A stretch of DNA of 34,300 nt, from the NCBI RefSeq assembly GCF_900547735.1, contig NZ_URHZ01000062.1, positions 1-34,300 on the forward strand. The letters run 5' to 3'. Position numbers and translations under genes: made by a program. Positions 9,023-17,357 of the stretch are shown piece by piece. Every line of letters begins with the position of its first letter. The first letter of the stretch is position 1. The notes under the pieces are model-generated. The model saw only the letters and a list, made by a program, of their open reading frames with translations, was not told the origin of the DNA and did not search any database. Source of the DNA: an uncultured Clostridium sp. (GTDB lineage: Bacteria; Bacillota; Clostridia; Lachnospirales; Lachnospiraceae).

Positions 9023-10216
9023 TTACGCGTGCGCCACTGCCTGTCTCTTCATGTAGTCCTCATATAATGGAGACATGGATCTTAAACGCTCCACAATTTT
9101 CTTGATGCTCTCCACGGTAAAATCAATCTGTTCCATCGTGATCTCGTCATTCAGGGTCAAACGGAGTGAACCATGGGCAATCTCATGAGGAAGGCCGATT
9201 GCCAGAAGCACGTGTGAAGGATCCAGGGAGCCCGATGTGCAGGCGGAACCGCTGGAACCGCAGATGCCGTCCATATCCAGCATAATCAGCAGGGATTCAC
9301 CCTCGATAAACTGGAATGCAAAGTTGGCGTTATTTGAAAGACGTTTTGACGGATGGCCGTTAAGACGCACGAAGGGAACTTCCTTCATCACGCGCTCAAT
9401 CAGGTGATCCCTGAGGGCTCTCTCCTTCTCCGTCCTCTCCTTCATCGTGGCCATGGCAATCTCTACCGCTTTGCCGAATCCCACGATTCCCGGGGTGTTC
9501 TCTGTGCCTCCGCGGCGTTTTCTCTCCTGGGCTCCGCCGTGGATAAAGGCCTTTGCCTTCACTCCGGTACGGATATACAGGAAGCCGACGCCTCTCGGGC
9601 CGTTTAATTTATGGGCGCTGGAGCTTAACATGTCGATATGGCATTCGTCCACATTGATCGGAACATGGCCAAATGCCTGTACCGCATCGGTATGGAACAG
9701 AATTCCGTGTTCCTTTGCAATCGCGCCGATTTCTTTGATCGGCTGGATTGTTCCGATCTCATTGTTGGCAAACATAACTGAAATCAGGATCGTCCCAGGA
9801 CGAATCGCTTTCTTCAGATCATCTAATTTCACAACGCCAAACTCATCCACATCCAGGTAAGTCACTTCAAAACCGCGGCTTTCCAGATATTCGCAGGTGT
9901 GAATAATCGCATGGTGTTCGATTTTAGTAGTAATAATATGGTTTCCCTTTGCCTGATAGGCCTCTGCCGTGGCAATGAGCGCCCAGTTGTCCGACTCGGT
10001 ACCGCCGTTTGTAAAGTAAATCTCATTCGCCTTTGCGCCGAGCGCTCCGGCAATCGTCTCCCTCGCATCCGCAATCGCCTTCTTAGGCTCTGCCGAAAAA
10101 TCATATACGGAGGATGGGTTTCCGTAAAATTCCGTAAAATACGGAAGCATCGCATCTACAACCTCCGGTCTCGTCTTCGTTGTAGCTGCATTGTCCAGAT
10201 AAATAATCTGTTTCAT
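9023..10216 (-). CDS. nifS: Cysteine desulfurase NifS
   Basis: This PLP enzyme converts L-cysteine to L-alanine and a protein persulfide that feeds Fe-S assembly and tRNA thiolation. At 397 residues it has the family length. The PLP lysine is K203 in SSSAHKLNGPRG, the cofactor-binding histidine motif is IEHHAI (near residue 100), HTDAVQ lies near 175, and the catalytic cysteine is C326 in SGSACTSGS. It is the first gene of nifS-nifU-mnmA-amidase. No iscR-type regulator is seen between it and the divergent flippase. The start at 10216 gives the canonical MKQIIYLDNAATT, with an AAAGGCGG-like ribosome binding site upstream. Confidence 0.97.
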   Translation of the reverse strand: MKQIIYLDNAATTKTRPEVVDAMLPYFTEFYGNPSSVYDFSAEPKKAIADARETIAGALGAKANEIYFTNGGTESDNWALIATAEAYQAKGNHIITTKIEHHAIIHTCEYLESRGFEVTYLDVDEFGVVKLDDLKKAIRPGTILISVMFANNEIGTIQPIKEIGAIAKEHGILFHTDAVQAFGHVPINVDECHIDMLSSSAHKLNGPRGVGFLYIRTGVKAKAFIHGGAQERKRRGGTENTPGIVGFGKAVEIAMATMKERTEKERALRDHLIERVMKEVPFVRLNGHPSKRLSNNANFAFQFIEGESLLIMLDMDGICGSSGSACTSGSLDPSHVLLAIGLPHEIAHGSLRLTLNDEITMEQIDFTVESIKKIVERLRSMSPLYEDYMKRQAVAHA

Positions 10217-10279
10217 AATAAAAATCCGCCTTTCTTCTTATTTGTAGTAATAAAGGTAAAAGCTTCATCTACGCTTCTT

Positions 10280-10307
10280 ATTATATAGTAAAATCCAGAA
10301 AATACAA
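10280..10307 (-). promoter_or_regulatory. Predicted promoter of the nifS operon
   Basis: On the minus strand, TTGTAT (10307-10302) and TATAAT (10285-10280) are 16 nt apart, about 65 nt upstream of the nifS start. The -10 box is a perfect match and the -35 box matches at four of six positions. Transcription start was not determined. Confidence 0.6.
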
Positions 10308-10773
10308 GTAGGAATGATTACTAATTTATAAAAAAATAATATTTTACCTCAGAAAAGTGCCCGATGGCATATATTATTGTATGAAAACAGGTTACAATCA
10401 GTGCCTTTCGGGCGGAGAACCGCATTTTATTGATTTATAGCAGGCAGGCCGCTTTAGCGGCACAATCCCTCTCCACCGCAGAACATACTTTCCGCTTCTA
10501 TGTTTCCCTGACCGATCCTTTATTATCCTCATTTTACTTTCATACCCGGGAAATATATGAATTTCCTGCGCCGGACGGTGCGCGGCGCAGTTTGGGCCGG
10601 CGCGATGCACAGAAACGGAAAAATGTGCCGTTCCTGTGCATCGCGCCGTATAACACGGATTTTCACACAAAATGCGCGCGAAAACACCTCGCGGAATGTT
10701 ACCTGTGAACAGAAGCGAATAATTCTCCTCCCGCAAAATATATATAATAATAAGTCTCTTTTCCGGAGTCCAT
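10308..10773. other. Non-coding spacer between divergent nifS and flippase genes
   Basis: The left part (10308-10380) is AT-rich. The middle holds small hairpins, such as GCCGC/GCGGC at 10448-10461 and a GCGG/CCGC stem near 10410. The right part holds the strong inverted repeats annotated separately. Open frames here have no plausible ribosome binding site or recognisable product. A TATAAT at 10743-10748 could be the -10 box for the flippase, but no convincing -35 box accompanies it. Confidence 0.5.
10566..10648. repeat. Two adjacent GC-rich inverted repeats (8-bp and 21-bp stems)
   Basis: The first stem is CTGCGCCG (10566-10573) with CGGCGCAG (10583-10590). The second has 21-nt arms at 10598-10618 and 10628-10648 around a 9-nt loop. 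The only non-match in the long stem is A opposite C on the plus strand. In a minus-strand RNA this becomes a G-U pair, so that RNA is fully paired. No U-tract follows on either strand. It could be a REP-like element or a structured leader. Confidence 0.7.
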
Positions 10774-12279
10774 ATGAAAAAAAATCCACTTATCACGGGA
10801 ACTCTGCTGCTCACAGCCGCCGGATTCCTGAGCCGGATCCTCGGTTTCTTCTATCGTATATTCCTGTCCCGGACAATCGGCGCGGAAGGTCTGGGCATTT
10901 ATCAGATGATATTTCCCATCCACGGTATTGCATTTGCCCTCTGTGCGGGTCCGATCCAGACGTCTATCTCACGTCTGGCCGCGGCCAACGCAGAGAAAGG
11001 CCGGAGCACCTTCCGCGCCGGGCTGGCCATCTCGCTGACGATTTCCGTCATCCTGATGTTTGGAATCCGCCTTACCGCCCCATTTCTGGCCGAACACGTC
11101 CTTCTGGAACCCCAGTGTGCGCCTCTCCTGCCCGTGATGGCGCTGTCCATCCCGTTCTCGGCGATTCACGCCTGTATCTGCGGCTATTACTATGGCATGA
11201 AGAAAACGGCCGTTCCGGCGCTTTCGCAGCTTCTGGAACAGTTTATACGCATTGGCGCCGTCTTCCTGATTGCCAGTGTGGCGGCGACGAACGGAAAGAC
11301 AATTTCCGTATCCCTGGCCGTATGGGGCATGCTGATCGGCGAGGCGGCATCCGCCATTTTCTCTTTCCTTGTATATTCCTTTACAACGGAGGATAAAAAA
11401 AGCGGAAATTCCCCGCGGCCCACATACAGCTTTGTCTCCCTGGCTGCTCCCCTGATGGCCATGGCCCTGCCTCTGATGGGCAACAGGCTGATCCTTAACT
11501 GCCTGCAGAGCCTGGAGGCCATCTTCGTACCAAATAAGCTGCTGGAATTCGGCCTTACCAATGCCGAGGCACTGAGTACATACGGCGTCCTGACCGGCAT
11601 GGCGCTACCCTTTATCTTCTTCCCGTCGGCCATCACCAATTCCCTGGCGGTTGTCCTGCTCCCTACCGTATCGGAGGCGCAGGCCGAGGGTAATGAACGC
11701 AAAATAGAGCGGACCATCGCAATGGCCCTCCGCTACAGCCTCTATATGGGAATCCTCTGTATCGGCATCTTCACGCTCTTTGGCGACGGCCTTGGAATCA
11801 GCGTTTACCACAATGAGGACGCAGGAACCTTTATCACGATACTGGCCTGGCTCTGCCCCTTTATGTACCTCTCCACGACCATGGGAAGCATCTTAAACGG
11901 GCTGGGAAAGACGTCTTCCATCTTTCTGCACAATGCCGTTTCCATGCTGATTACACTGGCCGTCGTCGTGTTCTGCATCCCCTTATACGGAATCCATGCC
12001 TATCTGGTGGGACTCCTCGTCAGTGAGCTGATCCTCGCGGGGCTGCACATCCACACACTGGCCGGCCAGGTGCCCGTGCGCCTGAATGCGGGCACCATGA
12101 TTGTGAAACCGACCCTCTGTCTCCTGGTTTCCATCGGGTTACTGTATGCCGCCACACCGTCCCTGGAAACGCTGCGGCAGGCGCTTCCGGCCGAGTTCCT
12201 GTTTATCGTAGTGAAGGCGCTGATTCTCTGTGTGCTGTATGGGGGAGGGCTGCTTTTGCTGCATAAGAAGAGCCGGTAA
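10774..12279 (+). CDS. SpoVB/MurJ-like polysaccharide flippase (MOP superfamily)
   Basis: This 501-residue integral membrane protein resembles the SpoVB and oligosaccharide-flippase branch of the MOP superfamily, which moves lipid-linked glycan precursors across the membrane. The N-terminus (GTLLLTAAGFLSRILGFFYR, then IGAEGLGIYQM) is typical of that family in Clostridia. Hydrophobic segments fill nearly the whole length, consistent with about 12-14 membrane helices. It is transcribed alone, divergent from nifS and convergent with the TRAP operon. A GGAG lies only about 6 nt before the ATG at 10774. It might serve spore cortex or wall synthesis. MurJ, SpoVB and exopolysaccharide roles cannot be told apart from sequence alone. 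Confidence 0.88.
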   Translation: MKKNPLITGTLLLTAAGFLSRILGFFYRIFLSRTIGAEGLGIYQMIFPIHGIAFALCAGPIQTSISRLAAANAEKGRSTFRAGLAISLTISVILMFGIRLTAPFLAEHVLLEPQCAPLLPVMALSIPFSAIHACICGYYYGMKKTAVPALSQLLEQFIRIGAVFLIASVAATNGKTISVSLAVWGMLIGEAASAIFSFLVYSFTTEDKKSGNSPRPTYSFVSLAAPLMAMALPLMGNRLILNCLQSLEAIFVPNKLLEFGLTNAEALSTYGVLTGMALPFIFFPSAITNSLAVVLLPTVSEAQAEGNERKIERTIAMALRYSLYMGILCIGIFTLFGDGLGISVYHNEDAGTFITILAWLCPFMYLSTTMGSILNGLGKTSSIFLHNAVSMLITLAVVVFCIPLYGIHAYLVGLLVSELILAGLHIHTLAGQVPVRLNAGTMIVKPTLCLLVSIGLLYAATPSLETLRQALPAEFLFIVVKALILCVLYGGGLLLLHKKSR

Positions 12280-12365
12280 TACCCTTTGATGTATGTACGC
12301 TCCTTACACAGGCCGCCGATGCCGGCCATGTGAAACTCACAGTGCGAATCTTTCATTTCATTCAA

Positions 12366-12417
12366 AAAAGAAAAAGCCGCTTCGGGAAAATTTCTCCTTG
12401 AAACAGCTTTTTCTTTT
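12366..12417. terminator. Bidirectional terminator between flippase and dctM
   Basis: Perfect 12-bp arms AAAAGAAAAAGC (12366-12377) and GCTTTTTCTTTT (12406-12417) flank a 28-nt loop. The A/T-rich outer part provides a U-tract in both directions, so it can end both convergent transcripts. Confidence 0.75.
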
Positions 12418-12461
12418 AAAACTATATTCCGCTTATTCCTCACGGTTTCCGGGAGCATTCG

Positions 12462-13748
12462 TCAAAAGAAGTAATCCGGAATAAACATCGTAATGGCCGG
12501 AATATAGGTCAGCATCATCAGTACAACAATCATAACGGCTAAGAACGGAATCACCCCTTTAATAACATCGTCCAGGGTCGCCTCTCCCACCCTGACCGCC
12601 ACAAACAGGTTAATTCCCAGCGGAGGCGTAATGAATCCGATTGCCAGGTTGACCACCATGACCAGGCCGAAGTGAATCGGGTCAATTCCGAAGCTCTGGA
12701 TAATCGGAAGAAACAGGGGTGCCAGAATCATAATCGAGCACATCGTGTCCATAAAACAGCCCACTACCAGAAGCATCAGATTAATCAGAAGGAAAATCAG
12801 CCATTTATTATCGGTAAACTGCATGATCGCCTGTGCTACCTGCTGCGGAATATGGCCCACCGTCAGAATTTTCGTAAATGCCGCCGCACATCCGACTACC
12901 ACCAGTACCGTCCCCGTGGTAAGGGCGGCGCTTCTGATTACGTAAAACACTTCCGACAGTTTCAGCTCCTGATAGACGAAAACGCCGATCACAAAGCTGT
13001 AAATAACCGATACCGCCGCGGCCTCCGTCGGGGTGAAGATTCCGCCGTAGATTCCGCCGAGGATAATAATGGGGCTGATTAACGCCCATTTACCATCCCA
13101 GATTGCCCGGCCCGCCCCTTTCCAGGTAAAGGCCTCCGCGTCTCCCTTATATCCCCGCTTTTTACAGATAAAATACGAAACTCCGATCAGCGCCAGTCCT
13201 ATCAGCAGCCCCGGGATGAATCCGGCGGCAAACAGTTTCGTAATCGACTGTCCGGTGGACGTGCAGTAGACGACCATCGGAATACTGGGGGGAATCACCA
13301 CGCCGATACTTCCGGCGGCGGCAATCAGCCCCAGCACAAACCGTCTGTCATACCCCTTCTCAATCATGGTCGGCACAATCATTCCTCCGACAGCCGCCAC
13401 GGTCGCCGGACCGGAGCCGGAAATCGCAGCAAAAAACATGCACACCACGACCGTCACAATGGCCAGCCCGCCCGTGATTCTTCCAAAGAAAACGTTACAT
13501 ACGTTCAGCAGACGCCTGGATATTCCTCCGCCGCCCATAAATTCCCCTGCCAGGATAAAAAACGGAACCGCCATAACGGGAAACGAATCCACCGCCGTCA
13601 CGAGGTTTTGTGCAATATATCCGCCTCCCAGACCCAGCTCCGCATTCAGCATGACGGTAGCAAGAGAGGAGATCCCAAGTGCAATCCCCACCGGGACATT
13701 CAATATAATCATGACGACAAAGGTTCCAAACAAAACAGCGCTAGTCAT
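12462..13748 (-). CDS. dctM: TRAP transporter large permease DctM
   Basis: This is the large membrane subunit (428 residues, about 12 membrane segments) of a tripartite ATP-independent transporter. It uses the sodium or proton gradient to import an organic or sugar acid delivered by DctP. Family features include the N-terminal NVPVGIALGIS, GSGPATVAAVGGMIVPTM near residue 110, and IYGGIFTPTEAAAVSVIYS near residue 240. The start ATG overlaps the dctQ stop by 8 bp, which implies coupled translation, and a G-rich ribosome binding site lies in the dctQ 3' end. It is the last gene of the six-gene sugar-acid unit. The substrate is not determinable from the permease. Confidence 0.95.
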   Translation of the reverse strand: MTSAVLFGTFVVMIILNVPVGIALGISSLATVMLNAELGLGGGYIAQNLVTAVDSFPVMAVPFFILAGEFMGGGGISRRLLNVCNVFFGRITGGLAIVTVVVCMFFAAISGSGPATVAAVGGMIVPTMIEKGYDRRFVLGLIAAAGSIGVVIPPSIPMVVYCTSTGQSITKLFAAGFIPGLLIGLALIGVSYFICKKRGYKGDAEAFTWKGAGRAIWDGKWALISPIIILGGIYGGIFTPTEAAAVSVIYSFVIGVFVYQELKLSEVFYVIRSAALTTGTVLVVVGCAAAFTKILTVGHIPQQVAQAIMQFTDNKWLIFLLINLMLLVVGCFMDTMCSIMILAPLFLPIIQSFGIDPIHFGLVMVVNLAIGFITPPLGINLFVAVRVGEATLDDVIKGVIPFLAVMIVVLMMLTYIPAITMFIPDYFF

Positions 13749-14229
13749 CCATCTCCCCCCCTTTCCTCAGATTTACAATCCGCAGCCGTATATTCTGGGC
13801 CGTCCGGTAAAATGTCAGTACAAACCCAACAAGCGGGGCCGTATAAATATAATTCATCGGTATGGACAATGCGGCCGATACCTGCCCCAGCATCCCTATC
13901 TTTTGAACCAGCCTGAATGAGGTTGCTATGATAAAACCGGCAAAGCACAGAACGATGATATCCCCGATGATTCGGATATACGGCCTGCATTTCTTCGGAA
14001 ACAGGTAGAGGGCGGCATCGATTTTAATATGCTTGCGTTCTTTCGCCGCATAACTGACAGAAAGGTAAATCGACCAGATAAAGAGATATCTCGCCAGTTC
14101 TTCAGACCAGCTCAGGGAGTTATGCATCAGATATCTCATAATAACCTGTACAAAAATAATCAGGCTCATCAGTGATAATAAGGTCACCAGCAGGATATCT
14201 TCCAAATGTTCATCTATTTTTTTCAACAT
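13741..14229 (-). CDS. dctQ: TRAP transporter small permease DctQ
   Basis: This is the small membrane subunit, with four hydrophobic segments, which pairs with DctM. The start was chosen at ATG 14229 (MLKKIDEHLEDIL), which gives 162 residues and has GGGGGAAC just upstream. A longer frame from 14289 would overlap dctP by 32 bp and add 20 atypical residues. The conserved region after the first helices (RYLMHNSLSWSEELARYLFI, then WSIYLSVSYAAKERKHI) is typical of the DctQ family. The order dctP-dctQ-dctM is the usual TRAP order. Confidence 0.93.
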   Translation of the reverse strand: MLKKIDEHLEDILLVTLLSLMSLIIFVQVIMRYLMHNSLSWSEELARYLFIWSIYLSVSYAAKERKHIKIDAALYLFPKKCRPYIRIIGDIIVLCFAGFIIATSFRLVQKIGMLGQVSAALSIPMNYIYTAPLVGFVLTFYRTAQNIRLRIVNLRKGGEMDD

Positions 14230-14257
14230 ATTACGTTCCCCCAGACTACATCCGCGC

Positions 14258-15361
14258 TTAATCTCCCACGACTTCCATTGCCTTGTCAAATAATTCCGGA
14301 TGATCCATCTTTTCTCTTACGACCGAGTTGACCTCTTTTACCGCTTCCTTAAACTGGGCTCTCTCTCCGTCCGTAAGATAAATCACTTCCGTCGTCTTGT
14401 CCTCTTCAATCTTTTTGATTCTGTCCTGCTCATACTCCTGAGCCGACTTGCGCTCATAATCCGTTGCTTCCTTTGCCGCCTTCATGATGGCCTGCTGATA
14501 TTCCTCCGGCATGGCGTCGAACTTTTCATTATTCATTGCTAAAATTAGCGGATTGTAAATATGCTGTGTCATAATCATATATTTCTGGACCTCATTCAGC
14601 TTGTTGTCATAGATGAGCTCCACCGGGTTTTCCTGACCGTCGATTGTCTTCTGCTGCAGGGCCGTGAACACCTCGCCAAACGCCATGGGAGTCGGGTTGG
14701 CGCCGAGGGCCTTCCAGTAGGCAATCTGGATTTCATTTTCCATCACGCGGATCTTCAGACCGTTCACATCCTCCGGGGTATGTACCTCCCTGTCGTTTGT
14801 CGTCAGGTTTCTGAAGCCGTTCTCCGGATATGACAGCGTCTTCAAATTCTTTGCCTTCAGTCCCTCTGCAATGCTCTGTCCTATCTCCCCGTCCAGGATT
14901 TCATATGCCTCGTCCCTGTTGCTGATCAGGAACATCGTGTCAAACAGGTAAAGATCGCTGTAGGCAGCCGCCAGAGGCGCCATGTTGGAAAGTGTGATAT
15001 CGATATCTCCCAGTTGGACGGCCTCCAGGACTTCACGGTCGGAGCCCAGAGCGTTGTCGGCAAATACGTTGACTTTGACCGCTCCGCCCGTCTCCTTTTC
15101 AATCACTTCTTTCATGATATTGCCGATATCTTTATGGGACTGCGGGATTCCGACGGCAATTTTCAAGGTGTACTCGGTCTCTTTTGTCTCTGATGCCTCA
15201 TCGCCTGCCGCCACCTGTTCCGCCGCTTCTTTCCCTGTTTCCCCCTGCTCTGCCGCTCCCTGCGCCTGCGTCTCCCCCGCGCCCTGTTTTTTACCGGAAC
15301 AGCCCGCAAGCGCTGCCGCTATTGCTAATACGGTTAATAATGCAAATGATTTTTTTCTCAT
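14258..15361 (-). CDS. dctP: TRAP transporter solute-binding lipoprotein DctP
   Basis: This extracytoplasmic receptor captures the substrate and hands it to DctQM. The start at 15361 (MRKKSFALLTV) is preceded by AAAAGGAGAAGGAAT. The upstream ATG at 15379 has no ribosome binding site and would contain this one in its coding sequence. The resulting 367-residue protein has a lipobox LAGC (near residue 20), followed by a Gln/Glu/Ala-rich linker and the DctP fold. The family region with the substrate-carboxylate Arg is visible around GLKIRVMENEIQIAYWKALGA and TPMAFGEVFTALQQKTIDGQ. DctP proteins of this type often bind sugar acids such as uronates. Neighbouring enzymes support that, but the ligand is not proven. 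Confidence 0.94.
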   Translation of the reverse strand: MRKKSFALLTVLAIAAALAGCSGKKQGAGETQAQGAAEQGETGKEAAEQVAAGDEASETKETEYTLKIAVGIPQSHKDIGNIMKEVIEKETGGAVKVNVFADNALGSDREVLEAVQLGDIDITLSNMAPLAAAYSDLYLFDTMFLISNRDEAYEILDGEIGQSIAEGLKAKNLKTLSYPENGFRNLTTNDREVHTPEDVNGLKIRVMENEIQIAYWKALGANPTPMAFGEVFTALQQKTIDGQENPVELIYDNKLNEVQKYMIMTQHIYNPLILAMNNEKFDAMPEEYQQAIMKAAKEATDYERKSAQEYEQDRIKKIEEDKTTEVIYLTDGERAQFKEAVKEVNSVVREKMDHPELFDKAMEVVGD

Positions 15362-15398
15362 ATTCCTTCTCCTTTTCATGCGGTTATGTTAATCTGCA

Positions 15399-16292
15399 TC
15401 AGTTCATCACCCCGAGGGCCTTTAACCGGCCGCTTATCGCCCTCTTCTCTTCTTCCGTCGCCGGGATAAACGGACCTCTCGGGCTGCATTTGATAATTCC
15501 CCTGATTTCCAGCATGGCGTATATCGCAAGCTGCGTCGAGCGCGCCAGATACATGATATCCCGCATCTCATTTACTTCAAACTGTGTCTTTCTGCAATCC
15601 GCGTACCGGCCTTCGATTCCCTCATGGTACATTTTTTCACATATTTCTGGAAATGCGTTGGCGATCCCCGGTATAAACGCCCTGCAGCCAAGGGAGCATG
15701 CGGACAGCCACATTGCCTCCGTCCCCAGAACCACGTCGAAGTTTTCATCCTTTAACAGACGCATATAGTTTGCATGGAGCATAATATCAAAGGTGGCGTC
15801 CTTGATTCCCCCGACCCCCACGTCCTCCTTCAGCTTTTTAATCAGCTTTAACTCCATCGGGTAGCCCTGAAACTGCGGGTTATTATACACATAAACCGGG
15901 ATTTCCCCGCCTGCTTCCTTCACAATCGTCTGGTAAAAAGAGCAGATTTCGTCTTCGTTATGCTTGTAGTAATATGGCCCGACGGCGGAAATCGCGGCGG
16001 CCCCGGCCGTCCTGGCGTGTGCGGCAAGCTTTGCCGTGCTTATAGAGTCCGCGGTGCCCACCTGCACAATCACTGGTATTTTTCCCTGTGCCGCCTGAAT
16101 TGCCGTTTCCGTTACCTGCATCCTCTCTTCCGGAGTCATCAGCGCTCCGCCTCCGTAAGAGCCCGTGATAAATACGCCGTCCACTTTGCCGCGCAAAAAT
16201 CCGACCAGTGTTTTAATCCCCTCATAATCCACTTCCCCATTTTCCTTAAATGGAGTAACCATCGGCGGAATAACGCCTTTCATCTGAAACAT
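15399..16292 (-). CDS. DHDPS/NAL-family class I aldolase or lyase, probably for a 2-keto-3-deoxy sugar acid
   Basis: This 297-residue TIM-barrel enzyme belongs to the dihydrodipicolinate synthase/N-acetylneuraminate lyase family. The Schiff-base lysine is K164 in GGIKDATFD, and the catalytic tyrosine is Y136 in YVYNNP. The family loop usually written G-(S/T)-T-G-E is GSYGGG here (residues 44-49), so the Glu is absent. A glycine-rich loop lacking this Glu is also seen in archaeal KDG aldolases of the family. The context (DgoK-like kinase, TRAP transporter, dehydrogenases) fits cleavage of a 2-keto-3-deoxy acid to pyruvate and an aldehyde, rather than lysine synthesis. It overlaps the kinase by 13 bp, and GGAGGAG precedes the start. 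Alternatives are a sialate lyase or a dehydratase of the same family. Confidence 0.85.
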   Translation of the reverse strand: MFQMKGVIPPMVTPFKENGEVDYEGIKTLVGFLRGKVDGVFITGSYGGGALMTPEERMQVTETAIQAAQGKIPVIVQVGTADSISTAKLAAHARTAGAAAISAVGPYYYKHNEDEICSFYQTIVKEAGGEIPVYVYNNPQFQGYPMELKLIKKLKEDVGVGGIKDATFDIMLHANYMRLLKDENFDVVLGTEAMWLSACSLGCRAFIPGIANAFPEICEKMYHEGIEGRYADCRKTQFEVNEMRDIMYLARSTQLAIYAMLEIRGIIKCSPRGPFIPATEEEKRAISGRLKALGVMN

Positions 16293-17326
16293 GTCTTCTC
16301 CTCCCCTTCTCTTTCCCGTATCTTGCCTAAAGCGATTTCAACTGCACCCCGGACCGTAAGTTTTCCTATCTCCTCCTTATCGTAAATAAATTCGATGATA
16401 AGCTCCTCCCCAAACCTTTTTTTGAGTAGATACTCATACATGCGGCAGCGGCTCTCATGTCCGTATAAAATGTAGTGATTGCCGTCATACCCTTTGTTTC
16501 TCATTTCCTCAAACGCTTTCAAATCATCGGCCGCAATCGCCGCATTGGTAAAAATGTCGCGTTCCCGGCTGTCTGTTTTCAAAAGCACCTGCAGAAAGCG
16601 GGGCATGAGAAGCGTGCGTCCAAGACCCGCATGCTCCACACAGTCAACGGCCGTATCCACCAGCTCTTCAAAGGAATACCCGCCTGTTTCCTCCCCCTCT
16701 GTCTCAATCAGGCTTTTTCCGATGTTCGTGGAATTCAGAAGCGCCTCATAAAACTGGCCGCTGATCGTCGTGTTGCTGGCCGCCACTCTCTGCTTCTCAT
16801 CAATATACATCACCTTGGTATGGGAGCTTAAGGCAACAATGCTGCACGGTTCTTTTATCTTTTTCTCTTCCATGATTCCAATGCACTGCACCTCCTCCCC
16901 TCTCATAAAGTCGATGTCCCGCAAATCCTGCGCCCGCGCATTCTCCGGATACCGGTTTCTGATACCCCGGATAAAATAGACCGGCCGGTGGATCGGAAGC
17001 ACCGTTTCATCATTGACTTCCAGGATTCCCTCCGACAAATCCGGCAGGCCGGCCGGAGCCACCAGATGCGGAATCTCAATCAGGCCGATTTCAGAGGTAA
17101 TCATCCCCGACGCCACGGCAAATTCCACTTCCTCATCCCTGATTCCGTTTCCGTTCAGAATTTCAAAGAACAGTTCCGTGATTCCCTGTCTCAAGGCATT
17201 CCTGCTTCCCGTGATAGAGGTATCTCTCACGCCTACTTTCCGGCTGCCACAGGCCGCAATTGTTCTGTTCCGGTCCACGATGTAAATTCTCGTATTGGTT
17301 GTTCCGCAATCAATTACAGCAAACAT
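16280..17326 (-). CDS. 2-keto-3-deoxygalactonokinase-like kinase (DgoK family)
   Basis: This 348-residue protein has the DgoK-type N-terminal nucleotide-binding motif DCGTTNTR (residues 6-13) of the ASKHA-like sugar-acid kinases. The known reaction of the family is ATP-dependent 6-phosphorylation of 2-dehydro-3-deoxy-D-galactonate. It lies between the 2-hydroxyacid dehydrogenase (31-nt gap) and the aldolase (13-bp overlap). This suggests that a 2-keto-3-deoxy acid is phosphorylated and then cleaved. The protein is somewhat longer than many DgoK members (about 290-330). The stereochemistry of the substrate (galacto or gluco) cannot be read from sequence. Confidence 0.82.
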   Translation of the reverse strand: MFAVIDCGTTNTRIYIVDRNRTIAACGSRKVGVRDTSITGSRNALRQGITELFFEILNGNGIRDEEVEFAVASGMITSEIGLIEIPHLVAPAGLPDLSEGILEVNDETVLPIHRPVYFIRGIRNRYPENARAQDLRDIDFMRGEEVQCIGIMEEKKIKEPCSIVALSSHTKVMYIDEKQRVAASNTTISGQFYEALLNSTNIGKSLIETEGEETGGYSFEELVDTAVDCVEHAGLGRTLLMPRFLQVLLKTDSRERDIFTNAAIAADDLKAFEEMRNKGYDGNHYILYGHESRCRMYEYLLKKRFGEELIIEFIYDKEEIGKLTVRGAVEIALGKIREREGEEKTCFR

Positions 17327-17357
17327 ATTTAACCCTCCCTACACTTTCAACCGACTT

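Noticed and set aside
10557..11396. 279-codon plus-strand frame through the hairpins and into the flippase
   Set aside because: It overlaps the flippase in another frame and runs through GC-rich inverted repeats. Composition is Arg/Pro-rich and not protein-like.
12462..15361. Sialic acid TRAP system (SiaPQM) with NanA
   Set aside because: There is no NanK or NanE, the kinase is DgoK-like rather than ROK, and the permeases are separate DctQ and DctM rather than a fused SiaQM. A sialate role is not excluded but is less likely.
15399..16292. Lysine-biosynthesis dihydrodipicolinate synthase (dapA)
   Set aside because: The G-(S/T)-T-G-E loop is altered and all neighbours are sugar-acid catabolic or transport genes.
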